The notes below the pieces were generated by a model. The model ran no database searches. It worked only from the letters and a program-made list of their open reading frames with translations, and had not been told where the DNA came from. Shown piece after piece: positions 52,427-60,018 of a stretch of DNA of 64,000 nt. Each line of letters begins with the position of its first letter. The first letter of the stretch is position 1. The stretch is taken from contig JAQSYP010000001.1 of the NCBI GenBank assembly GCA_029256085.1, positions 496,001-560,000 of the forward strand, read 5' to 3'. The stretch comes from Caryophanales bacterium. GTDB taxonomy: Bacteria > Bacillota > Bacilli > CAJFEE01. A program made the position numbers and the translations under genes.

Positions 52427-53188
52427 ATGATCTTACTTCTCTTATACATTTTCATTATCGGAACTATCCTCGGTTCTTTCTATAACGTAGTAGGACTACG
52501 TGTTCCGATGAACAAATCTATAGTTAGACCTAGGTCTAGTTGTTCAAGCTGTGGTCATCAGCTTCGAGCAATAGAGCTACTTCCAGTAATTTCATATTTG
52601 ATTCTTAAGGGGAAATGTCGCTCATGCAATGAGCACATTTCTCCTATTTATCCATTTATGGAATTTATCACAGGAATATTATTTGTATCAGCTCCACTTG
52701 TTGTTGGATTTACGGGAGAATTGTTTATTGCGTGGACTCTGATATCATTATTAGTTATTATTGTTGTATCAGATATATCGTATATGCTTATCCCTGATAA
52801 AATTTTAATCTTCTTTGCAGGGATTTTTTTATTTGAAAGAATCTATTCACCTCTCACTCCATGGTGGGATTCAATTTTAGGTAGTTTAATTGGATTCATC
52901 ATTCTTCTGTTAATTGCTATTGTTAGTAAAGGAGGAATGGGTGGGGGCGATATTAAGCTCTTTGCCTTAATTGGATTTGTACTAGGAACAAAAATCCTAC
53001 TAATCTCATTTTTTCTAGCTTCATTTTTCGGGGCAATTTACGGTATAATTGGAATGATTTTTAATCGTTTGAAAAGAAAACAAGCTATACCATTTGGACC
53101 ATTTATTGCGTTAGGCACAATAACTGCATACTATTTTGGTAATGAACTTGTTCGAGCATATATGAATTTTATTACAGATGTTATGTAG
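52427..53188 (+). CDS. pilD: Prepilin leader peptidase/N-methyltransferase PilD
   Basis: A 253-residue polytopic bifunctional enzyme. The cytoplasmic zinc loop has CSSCGH and CRSCNEH; the peptidase aspartates are in VVSDISYMLIPD and GGGDIKLFALIG. GSFYNVVGLRVP opens the methylase-active N-terminus. It cleaves the leaders of the pilin and of the three minor pilins upstream. ATG 52427 lies 21 nt after the pilin stop. Distinct from a second peptidase (ComC) that may exist elsewhere. Confidence 0.94.
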   Translation: MILLLLYIFIIGTILGSFYNVVGLRVPMNKSIVRPRSSCSSCGHQLRAIELLPVISYLILKGKCRSCNEHISPIYPFMEFITGILFVSAPLVVGFTGELFIAWTLISLLVIIVVSDISYMLIPDKILIFFAGIFLFERIYSPLTPWWDSILGSLIGFIILLLIAIVSKGGMGGGDIKLFALIGFVLGTKILLISFFLASFFGAIYGIIGMIFNRLKRKQAIPFGPFIALGTITAYYFGNELVRAYMNFITDVM

Positions 53189-53203
53189 CTAGGAGTTTTG
53201 AAG

Positions 53204-54187
53204 ATGGTTCTTTTTTCTAGTAATCGAGTTGTTAATCTTGTTATAACTGATCAGGCTATTCGATATGTTGAGGTTAAGCCGAACGATCCACTAATACCAC
53301 TAAAATGGAAGGAAAGAATACTTCCGACTGGTATTATTAAGGATGGAAAAATATTCGATCATAATTCACTTTCAATTATATTAGATGAGTGTGTATCCGA
53401 GTGGAAGCTTAAAAAGCGTAAGGTGCGATTTATCGTTCCTGATACTTTTATTAATATTCGCAAGGTATCAATACCTGCCGATATTCGTGATGATGAAATA
53501 ACAGGATACTTATATCTAGAACTTGGTTCTACGATACACTTGCCATTTGATGAACCTGTTTTTGATTATTATATTTTGGGACAAGATGTCGAGAAGAAAG
53601 AACTTTTAATCTTTGCATCACAAGAAGAGAATGTTTCTGAGTATGCAAACTTATTATCTTCAGCTCGTCTTAGACCAATCGCTGCTGATATTTCTCCGTT
53701 GTCATTATACCGACTGTATTATTACTTAGATTCACCATCAGAAAATGAACACTTACTAATGGTTCAATTCGATATAAGTGGTGCAAATATTTGTATTTTT
53801 GAAGATCAAGTTCCATTTTTCATGCATCATGTAGGAATTGAATATGATAGTTCTTTATGGGAAACTAGCACAAAGAGGTCAGGTCAGTTTGAAATGACTT
53901 TTAAAGGCGATATAACTCAGATGAACTTGCAGCTTGAAGATATATATAAGGAAATTAATCGTCTGATGGATTTTTACAGATATTCTGTCCACCAAGGAAA
54001 AAAAGAGGTTAATAAAATTGTTGTAACTGGTGACCACCCTTTACTTATCAATATTGTAAAGGAAATGGAAAGTCGTTACGATGTGACTTTGAAATTACTA
54101 CCAGAACTTCCTGGTGCACTAGGGAAGGGTAGTCTGCTTCCTCGTAGCTTTTATTTAGCACTAGGTTTAGCACTAAAAGAGGTGTAA
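53204..54187 (+). CDS. pilM: Type IV pilus biogenesis protein PilM
   Basis: A roughly 327-residue actin-like (FtsA-fold) cytoplasmic protein. Early VVNLVITDQAIRYVEV is the phosphate-1 strand; RKVRFIVPDTFINIRKVSIPA, LMVQFDISGANICIFE (phosphate 2) and NKIVVTGDHPLLINIV (adenosine loop) follow. It would bind the N-terminus of PilN and link motor to alignment complex. ATG 53204 is eight nt after AGGAG; the upstream in-frame TTG 53198 is too near. Ends 4 nt before pilN. Confidence 0.9.
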   Translation: MVLFSSNRVVNLVITDQAIRYVEVKPNDPLIPLKWKERILPTGIIKDGKIFDHNSLSIILDECVSEWKLKKRKVRFIVPDTFINIRKVSIPADIRDDEITGYLYLELGSTIHLPFDEPVFDYYILGQDVEKKELLIFASQEENVSEYANLLSSARLRPIAADISPLSLYRLYYYLDSPSENEHLLMVQFDISGANICIFEDQVPFFMHHVGIEYDSSLWETSTKRSGQFEMTFKGDITQMNLQLEDIYKEINRLMDFYRYSVHQGKKEVNKIVVTGDHPLLINIVKEMESRYDVTLKLLPELPGALGKGSLLPRSFYLALGLALKEV

Positions 54188-54191
54188 ACAG

Positions 54192-54914
54192 ATGCTTGTA
54201 GAAATTAATCTCTTACCAAAAAAAGAACAAAAACGAAGAACTCTTTTAGGCTTATCGATATTGGTTTCGATACTTTTTATTGCTGTTGTAGTATCTACGT
54301 TTTTACTGAGTAGAACTTACGATGCAAAGATTATATCACTAGACAAACAATTAGCTTCAGTTAAGCAAACTCTTGAGAAAAAAGATAAAGGTAAAGCTGA
54401 AGAGATAAATAAGAATGACAATGATTCATATGCTAATCTAGAAAGTGCAGTTGCTTGGGCAGAAGGTTATCCAATAAAAACTGTGCCAATTCTTAGAAAA
54501 CTAATTTCATTGTTACCAGAAAGCGGTAGATTACAAACCTTTCAATATAGTGAAGTTGGAACTGTAAATATATCAGTCCAATTTGAAACGAGTCGTGAAG
54601 CAGCAATATATCTAAGGTCATTACTAGATTGCAACTGGTTAAGTGAAACTAAGTTAAGAACATTAACTGCTAATAAAATAGTACTACCGACTATTCCAGA
54701 GGAACCTACTTCAAATACAACACCTCAAACTATTGAACCTAATAACAATAATGTGGGTGCTGGTGATGTGGATTTTAATGATAATGATTATGAAAAAGTT
54801 ATCGATTACATTCCTAGATATATAGGGAAGTATGAGATAAAGCTTAACAGTGATGTTATTAAGAAGGAAATTAAGGAAAACTCTGAGAGTTTGCAAAAAG
54901 AGGTGGATCAGTAA
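54192..54914 (+). CDS. pilN: PilN-like type IV pilus alignment protein
   Basis: A 240-residue bitopic protein. The cytoplasmic MLVEINLLPKKEQKRR is the conserved PilN motif that binds PilM; one helix spans about 18-42; a coiled coil (43-70) and a ferredoxin-like periplasmic part (95-150; IKTVPILRKLISLLP, VNISVQFETSREAAIYLRSL) follow. The tail is Asn/Pro-rich (TSNTTPQTIEPNNNN) and ends acidic. Overlaps pilO by one base. Divergent in length from Gram-negative PilN. Confidence 0.87.
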   Translation: MLVEINLLPKKEQKRRTLLGLSILVSILFIAVVVSTFLLSRTYDAKIISLDKQLASVKQTLEKKDKGKAEEINKNDNDSYANLESAVAWAEGYPIKTVPILRKLISLLPESGRLQTFQYSEVGTVNISVQFETSREAAIYLRSLLDCNWLSETKLRTLTANKIVLPTIPEEPTSNTTPQTIEPNNNNVGAGDVDFNDNDYEKVIDYIPRYIGKYEIKLNSDVIKKEIKENSESLQKEVDQ

Positions 54915-55579
54915 TGAAAACACAATTATCAAAGAAGGAAACTGTGATTATTGTGGTAGGATTTATGTTTCTACTTTCCCTTATTGTTGCTTCTTATTTA
55001 ATCATAATACAACCTAAGAGAGAGGAAATTAATGCTCTCGATGAAGAAATAAAGACTACCCAAAAGCTTCTCACTATTTATGATTTAAAGCCAAATAATA
55101 ATCAAGGTAATGAATACAAAAACATTAACCAGTTAAAAGCAAAAGTTCCTGTAAGCCCATTATTCGAAAAATTTATGTATGATGTAGAGAAATCTGAATT
55201 AATTTCTGAGAGCATTGTAATAAATATGGAGCTTCAAGATGAACAAGATGCTACTCAACTAAACAAAGAGCAAAAGCAAATCGAAAATCCGTTAGAAAAA
55301 CAATTAGATGTTAAAGAAGAAACAGAAGGCAAGACAACACCACAAATTAAACTACCGTCAGGAATGAAAAAGTGGACAGTAACATTAACTGTTGAATCAC
55401 CAAAATACAAAAATCTTGAAAAATTCATCGAGGCTCTAGAAGCAACTCAAAGAATTGTAGTAATCGACACTATCGATTTCACTGACAAAAAAGAAATTAC
55501 AAGTGGAATTCAAGAATCAGGAAATCTTGTTTATAATGTTTCGGTAACAGCATTTTACATGCCGGAAATAACTAAATAA
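54914..55579 (+). CDS. pilO: PilO-like type IV pilus alignment protein
   Basis: A 221-residue bitopic protein with a helix at about 11-32, a coiled coil (33-62; REEINALDEEIKTTQKLL) and a C-terminal ferredoxin-like domain (about 155-220; KKWTVTLTVESPKYKNLEKFIEALEATQRIVVIDTIDF). A Gln/Glu-rich linker lies between. It pairs with PilN. Last gene of the pilus operon; a short hairpin terminator follows. No pilQ is expected since there is no outer membrane. Confidence 0.86.
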   Translation: MKTQLSKKETVIIVVGFMFLLSLIVASYLIIIQPKREEINALDEEIKTTQKLLTIYDLKPNNNQGNEYKNINQLKAKVPVSPLFEKFMYDVEKSELISESIVINMELQDEQDATQLNKEQKQIENPLEKQLDVKEETEGKTTPQIKLPSGMKKWTVTLTVESPKYKNLEKFIEALEATQRIVVIDTIDFTDKKEITSGIQESGNLVYNVSVTAFYMPEITK

Positions 55580-55588
55580 TAAAAATAA

Positions 55589-55612
55589 ACTTGACTAAAG
55601 CCAAGTCTTTTT
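55589..55612 (+). terminator. Terminator of the pil operon
   Basis: ACTTG pairs with CAAGT (loop ACTAAAGC, partly extending the stem), followed by CTTTTT. A short stem. Confidence 0.6.
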
Positions 55613-55640
55613 AATATTTAGTTAGCTTAAAACGCGGTGG

Positions 55641-55760
55641 AAAACTGCTGGAAATGTATACATTTCCCCAGCGGGAACAGCACGAGCCGAAAATCCATTT
55701 TTGCAAGTTAAATTGCAAAAATTAGTTGAGGCCGTGCCCGCGGAAAGCGAGCAGTTTCTG
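55641..55760 (-). repeat. Dispersed palindromic element, family A copy 4 (inverted)
   Basis: The same compound palindrome in the opposite orientation: AAAACTGCTGG ... CCAGCGGGAACAGCACGAGCC ... TTTTTGCAAG, AATTGCAAAAA ... GGCCGTGCCCGCGG ... CGAGCAGTTT. It carries an extra GAAATGTATACATTTC palindrome near one end (55651-55667) not seen in the other copies. It lies between the convergent pil and nrfA terminators. Confidence 0.85.
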
Positions 55761-55804
55761 CAAGTATACTTATTAAAATTTATACTTTCTTTACTATACA
55801 AAAT

Positions 55805-55831
55805 AATCCCAAAAGCTGAGCTTTTGGGATT
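55805..55831. terminator. Terminator of nrfA (bidirectional)
   Basis: AATCCCAAAAGCT/AGCTTTTGGGATT with a GA loop. Plus-strand tail is TATTTTTTTATT; the minus-strand tail is ATTATTTTG. It ends 8 nt before the nrfA stop. Confidence 0.8.
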
Positions 55832-55838
55832 TATTTTT

Positions 55839-57275
55839 TTATTGCTCTACCATTGGTGGGAAATAATCATTTGTGGCATGATCTTTTTTCTTTGTTGAAT
55901 CTGGCTCATCAACAACCGCTTTCATTCGTTCTTTTATTTTCAACTCTAACTCATTAATATCTACATTTTTCGCCTGTAGAGCAGTAGTAGCTATCTCTAA
56001 AGCCTTTTTTGAAGAAAGTATAGACTTTTCGAGGTTAGCTAAAGCGCCTTCAGGATCATGGAAGCCTGTACTGTTTTCAGCAGCAACGAAATCCCAATAC
56101 CACTGAGCATAGTGAACTTGTGATTGTACAGCGGCGATCTCACCTGAATCTGCTCCTACAGTTATCATTTTATTTATATAATAATGTGTTCTAACAGATA
56201 TTTCTTGTGCTGCATGTAGTTTTTTCATATGTCGTTCTTGAATGTCATAAATTGCTTTAGTAACTTGTTCTTTCGTAGACTCTTTATGACATGTTAGACA
56301 AGTTCCATCTAAATCTCTTAACGGTGAAGTCATTGTATGTGAACGGAATTCTTTGCCTTCAGGAGAAGTGTGCTTTGCCATATGACAGTCAACGCAATTT
56401 GCTCCACGTTCTCGATGCTTCCCGGTCATGTAAGTTTCAAAGTCTGGATGCTGTGCTTTAAGAATAGGTGTTCCAGATACTGTATTCTTGAAGTCGCCCT
56501 CATTCATAAAGCTAAAAGCGTAATAGTAACCAAACCCAGCAGCGGCAGTATATCCAATTCTAAGTGGTAGTGTTACCCTTTTTTGTACACTTCTAAAATA
56601 GTATTCAACGTGGCACTGGCCACAAACATAATTTTTCATTTCGGCAGGTGGCGCTTTGGTCACATCAATACCTTTATTACCCATTGCTTGTACAAAATGA
56701 GGTCTTGTTACTTTTAAATCCATAGTTTCTGGATCGTGGCAATCAGAACAACCGATTGACTCGTGTTTTAAGCTTTCGGCTTTAGGCAGAATATCTTCTT
56801 TAAAACTAGAATTATAGTACCTGTCACCCATTGCTTCAATTAGGTTTGGCACAGCTGTTGACTTACATGTTAAGCAAGCTCCAATAGACTTATCGTTTAC
56901 TCGAAGAGTTTTAGTAACATCTTCTATTGCGTAAACATGTCCACGGTCTTCGTTATAGTCTAATGCAAATCCATAACCGTTGAATAGAATTGGTAAATAC
57001 GGTTCTTTATTAACACTAAATTTCGTTTCTTTGACTGATCCATTAAACTTTGTTTTAGCTTCTAACTCAGTCTGCATATAGGTGTTATATTGAAGCGGAA
57101 ACTTATTTTTGAAATATGAATTAGGATAAAGCTTTTTAACTTCATTTTCTACATGCTTATATACTACTTTTGTTTTTTCCTTTTTCTCATTTAAAAGAAT
57201 AAAGGAAATTGCAATAATTATAATACTTAATATTGTTACAAATATGATTGTCTTTTTGTTTAGTAATTTTTTCAC
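55839..57275 (-). CDS. nrfA: Cytochrome c nitrite reductase, ammonia-forming (NrfA)
   Basis: A 478-residue pentaheme enzyme that reduces nitrite to ammonium with six electrons. The catalytic heme is CLTCK (134-138, the NrfA-specific Lys ligand). Four CxxCH hemes follow at 176-180, 218-222, 294-298 and 326-330. An N-terminal helix (9-29) with no Lys/Arg-Ala-x-Ala cleavage site suggests it stays anchored outside the membrane. No nrfH quinol dehydrogenase adjoins it. ATG 57275 follows GAAAGGAATG. Upstream lies an Fnr-type box at the right position. Confidence 0.96.
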   Translation of the reverse strand: MKKLLNKKTIIFVTILSIIIIAISFILLNEKKEKTKVVYKHVENEVKKLYPNSYFKNKFPLQYNTYMQTELEAKTKFNGSVKETKFSVNKEPYLPILFNGYGFALDYNEDRGHVYAIEDVTKTLRVNDKSIGACLTCKSTAVPNLIEAMGDRYYNSSFKEDILPKAESLKHESIGCSDCHDPETMDLKVTRPHFVQAMGNKGIDVTKAPPAEMKNYVCGQCHVEYYFRSVQKRVTLPLRIGYTAAAGFGYYYAFSFMNEGDFKNTVSGTPILKAQHPDFETYMTGKHRERGANCVDCHMAKHTSPEGKEFRSHTMTSPLRDLDGTCLTCHKESTKEQVTKAIYDIQERHMKKLHAAQEISVRTHYYINKMITVGADSGEIAAVQSQVHYAQWYWDFVAAENSTGFHDPEGALANLEKSILSSKKALEIATTALQAKNVDINELELKIKERMKAVVDEPDSTKKKDHATNDYFPPMVEQ

Positions 57276-57310
57276 TGTAACATTCCTTTCATAGATAATA
57301 CTACCCCAAG

Positions 57311-57356
57311 ATAATATTAAACTATTTTTAATACTAGAAATGTGAAAAATGTCACA
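57311..57356 (-). promoter_or_regulatory. Fnr-dependent class II promoter of nrfA
   Basis: TGTGA-AAAATG-TCACA at 57341-57356 is a perfect Fnr/Crp palindrome. On the minus strand a -10 candidate TAATAT (57319-57314), or TATTAT (57316-57311), lies such that the box centre would be about 41 nt before a start near 57307. This is the spacing used by B. subtilis Fnr. It predicts induction without oxygen. Confidence 0.75.
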
Positions 57357-57392
57357 GTTTAATAACTATTATTTTACAAATTTGAAACAGTA

Positions 57393-57965
57393 TTAATCTA
57401 TTTTAATGTTTGTATGTTCGAGTTGAGCAGCATATGCAGAAATAATTGATCCTATTGCTTGTATCCAACTACCAAGAAATTCTAGAAGTCGTTTGTCGTC
57501 TTCTAAATCTTTTAAATCAGCTAAACCTCCAACAGCTTGCGTTGAGTTCCCTATTACTTGGAGTATATTTCCAATTGAGTCTAATCGCTCGCTCGGTGTG
57601 TTGTCAACTAGCACTTGAAAAGCTGCAATTATACCACCGAGTGCTTGTAATAAGTTTCCTGTAATATCAAGTTTGATTGCCTTTACATCATTACTTGTTG
57701 TTAAGCTAAATAAAACGGCAACATTACCAGAAGTTTGTATTAAATTTCCACCTTTTTCTAGAGAATCAGGTTCCTCTTCAGAAGCCTCAACAGAATTACC
57801 AATCCCTTGAAGTGCATTTCCTAAAAACTTAAGATCATCACTTAATTCCTTATGATTAAATCGGGTTAGACTTTTATACAGTTTTGGTGTACTACCAATA
57901 GCGGCAATGATCGTTCCAATGGCTGTTATCCAAGAGCCTACAATTTCTCTGTTTAAATCCGCCAA
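57393..57965 (-). CDS. Repetitive DUF6944-like protein of unknown function
   Basis: A 190-residue protein built from six or seven copies of a 14-17-residue amphipathic motif with core G[NS]xxQxxG: GSWITAIGTIIAAIG, GNALQGIGNSVEA, GNLIQTSGNVAVLF, GNLLQALGGIIAAFQ, GNILQVIGNSTQAVGG and GSWIQAIGSIISAYAAQ. Repeated Gly, Ile and Gln on one face suggest a helical layered solenoid. I recall such Bacillus proteins as DUF6944, function unknown. ATG 57965; 117 nt upstream of the nrfA start on the same strand, with the Fnr box between, so it is separate. Confidence 0.65.
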   Translation of the reverse strand: MADLNREIVGSWITAIGTIIAAIGSTPKLYKSLTRFNHKELSDDLKFLGNALQGIGNSVEASEEEPDSLEKGGNLIQTSGNVAVLFSLTTSNDVKAIKLDITGNLLQALGGIIAAFQVLVDNTPSERLDSIGNILQVIGNSTQAVGGLADLKDLEDDKRLLEFLGSWIQAIGSIISAYAAQLEHTNIKID

Positions 57966-58137
57966 ATTAGTTCTCCACCTAACATTAGAAAATTCATAAA
58001 AGGAGTAATCTTTAATATTAGGTTATTTATAATTTGAAATTTAGTGACTCATTTTGGCAATTAACAAGGTTTACACATACACAACCATCAATAACCATAA
58101 GTATTAATAAACAAGTCAACTAAAGGTGATGATAGTA

Positions 58138-58950
58138 ATGAGTGAAAGTGTAAATAAGCGACCAACAATTGGTTTAGCTTTGGGATCAGGTAGCGCTCGG
58201 GGATTTGCACACCTTGGTGTACTCAAGGTACTTCATGAGAATAATATAAAAATAGATTACATCGCAGGAAGTAGTATGGGAGCTCTAATTGGTTGCTTTT
58301 ATGCAGCAAATAATGATATAGATAGACTATATAAAATAGCACAGTTGTTTAATAAGAAATACTTTATTGATTTAACAGTACCCAAAATGGGATTTATAGT
58401 AGGTAAGAAAATTAAAGAAATGGTTCAGCTCTTTACATATAATAAGAAGATTGAAGATCTTGCCACACCATTATCGATTATTGCAACTGATTTATTATCA
58501 GGCGACAAAATTATTTTTAATGAAGGTGATATTTCAGATGCAGTTCGTGCAAGTATCTCTATTCCAGGGATTTTTATCCCTTATAAATATCAAGATAGAA
58601 CGTTAATAGATGGTGGAGTTGTTGATAGAATACCAGTAAGTGTAGTAAAAGAAATGGGAGCCGATATTGTAATAGGGGTTAATGTCTCACCAGTAATGAA
58701 ATATACTGAAATTACCACTATTTACGATGTAATTATTCAGAGTCTTGATATAATGCAAAATGAGCTACTAAAATTAAGAGATGAAAACTCAGACGTAATG
58801 ATAAAACCTGATGTAGCACAATTCCATCCACGAGCATTTACCCAATTAGAGGAAATAATCGGTGAAGGAGAAAAATCAGCAGTTGAAGCATTACCATTAA
58901 TAAATGAAAAAATAGCATCATGGAAGGAGAAATTCAATGAGGAATGTTAG
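58138..58950 (+). CDS. ylbK: Patatin-like phospholipase family protein YlbK
   Basis: A 270-residue patatin-fold esterase. Oxyanion hole GSGSARGFAHLG; nucleophile Ser in GSSMG (GxSxG); catalytic Asp in IDGGVVDRIPV. No signal peptide and no lid region. It is the RssA/YlbK type, likely a lipid acyl-hydrolase. ATG 58138 is nine nt after AAAGGTG; ATG 58129 and GTG 58126 upstream are in frame but badly spaced. It marks the return of B. subtilis gene order after the island. Overlaps ylbL by 14 nt. Confidence 0.92.
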   Translation: MSESVNKRPTIGLALGSGSARGFAHLGVLKVLHENNIKIDYIAGSSMGALIGCFYAANNDIDRLYKIAQLFNKKYFIDLTVPKMGFIVGKKIKEMVQLFTYNKKIEDLATPLSIIATDLLSGDKIIFNEGDISDAVRASISIPGIFIPYKYQDRTLIDGGVVDRIPVSVVKEMGADIVIGVNVSPVMKYTEITTIYDVIIQSLDIMQNELLKLRDENSDVMIKPDVAQFHPRAFTQLEEIIGEGEKSAVEALPLINEKIASWKEKFNEEC

Positions 58951-59959
58951 TAAATATATTTACGGGATTTTTATATCAATAATAATTGCAATGTCTTTAA
59001 CTTTTATAAAATTACCTTTTATAATAACATCTCCAGGAAGTGCAGAGCCTGTTAAAGAAATGGTAAGAGTTGAAGATGGTGACGATATTGAAAAAGGTTC
59101 TTTGCTACTAACTACAGTTTCTATGATGAGAGCTAATCCTTTAAACTACATAATTGCTCAATTTAGGGAATATGATAAAATCTATCCAATTGAAAAAGTT
59201 TTAGGGAATTATAAAGATGAAAGAGAATATAGTGAACGACAAATTAAATTAATGGATCATTCTCAGGAAGCTGCAAAGGTAGTTGCATATCAGAAAGCAA
59301 ACAAAAAAGTAGAATTTTTGAATAAAGGTGTTTTCGTATTAGATGTAATTAAAGATATGCCAGCTAATAAGATACTAAAAAGTGGTGACAAAATCATTAC
59401 TGCTGATGGTAAGCAAATAGAAACAAGCGACGATTTTATTAATCTTGTAAAGAAAAAGAAGAATGGTGACAATGTAAATATCACTATAAAAAGAGATAAG
59501 AAAGAACGTAAGGTGAGAATAAAGGTTAAACCTTTTCCAGACGATAAGACTCGTGTTGGAGTAGGAATTTCATTGGCAACCGATCAAGAGATTAAAGTAA
59601 ACCCTTCAATTAAAATTCAAGCTGGTGAAATTGGGGGACCATCTGCTGGTTTAATGTTCTCACTTGAGATTTATAATCAACTTACAGAAGGTGATCTAAC
59701 AAAAGGATTCAATATCGCAGGTACTGGAACTGTAGACTTAGAGGGTAACGTTGGACCAATAGGTGGAATTTCTCAAAAGGTTGTAGCAGCAGATAAAGCA
59801 GGAGCACAAATATTTTTTGCGCCTAATGAGAAAGGGAAAAAGGGTTCTAATTATCGAGAAGCAACAAAAACAGCTAACAAAATCAATACAGAAATGAAAA
59901 TAATTCCTATTGATACATTTGATGATGCGGTTGAATATCTAAAGAAATTAAAAGGTTAA
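58937..59959 (+). CDS. ylbL: YlbL: membrane-anchored PDZ and Lon-like (S16) protease
   Basis: A 340-residue protein: N-terminal helix (about 7-28), a linker, a PDZ domain (about 125-195; FVLDVIKDMPANKILKSGDKIITADG) and a C-terminal Lon protease domain (about 220-335) with catalytic Ser in GGPSAGLMFSLE and Lys in QKVVAADKAGA. The active site faces outward. B. subtilis YlbL cleaves the division inhibitor YneA with CtpA after DNA damage. ATG 58937 lies inside the end of ylbK. The terminator is shared with convergent ylbM. Confidence 0.93.
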   Translation: MRNVSKYIYGIFISIIIAMSLTFIKLPFIITSPGSAEPVKEMVRVEDGDDIEKGSLLLTTVSMMRANPLNYIIAQFREYDKIYPIEKVLGNYKDEREYSERQIKLMDHSQEAAKVVAYQKANKKVEFLNKGVFVLDVIKDMPANKILKSGDKIITADGKQIETSDDFINLVKKKKNGDNVNITIKRDKKERKVRIKVKPFPDDKTRVGVGISLATDQEIKVNPSIKIQAGEIGGPSAGLMFSLEIYNQLTEGDLTKGFNIAGTGTVDLEGNVGPIGGISQKVVAADKAGAQIFFAPNEKGKKGSNYREATKTANKINTEMKIIPIDTFDDAVEYLKKLKG

Positions 59960-59991
59960 AGGATAAGCTGAGCTTTCCTTTAACCTTTTTT
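59950..59991. terminator. Shared terminator of ylbKL and ylbM
   Basis: AAAAGGTTAAAGGA/TCCTTTAACCTTTT with inner AAGCT/AGCTT stem, T-run on plus strand; the plus stem includes the ylbL stop. Confidence 0.8.
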
Positions 59992-60018
59992 AAAGTTTAT
60001 TTTACAGTTACAACATTG

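Noticed and set aside
45767-55579. Pilus operon considered as the competence comG operon
   Set aside because: It has a full-length PilB with N-terminal MshEN region, PilT, PilM, PilN, PilO and its own PilD, none of which belong to comG; the small ComGC-G pseudopilin string is absent.
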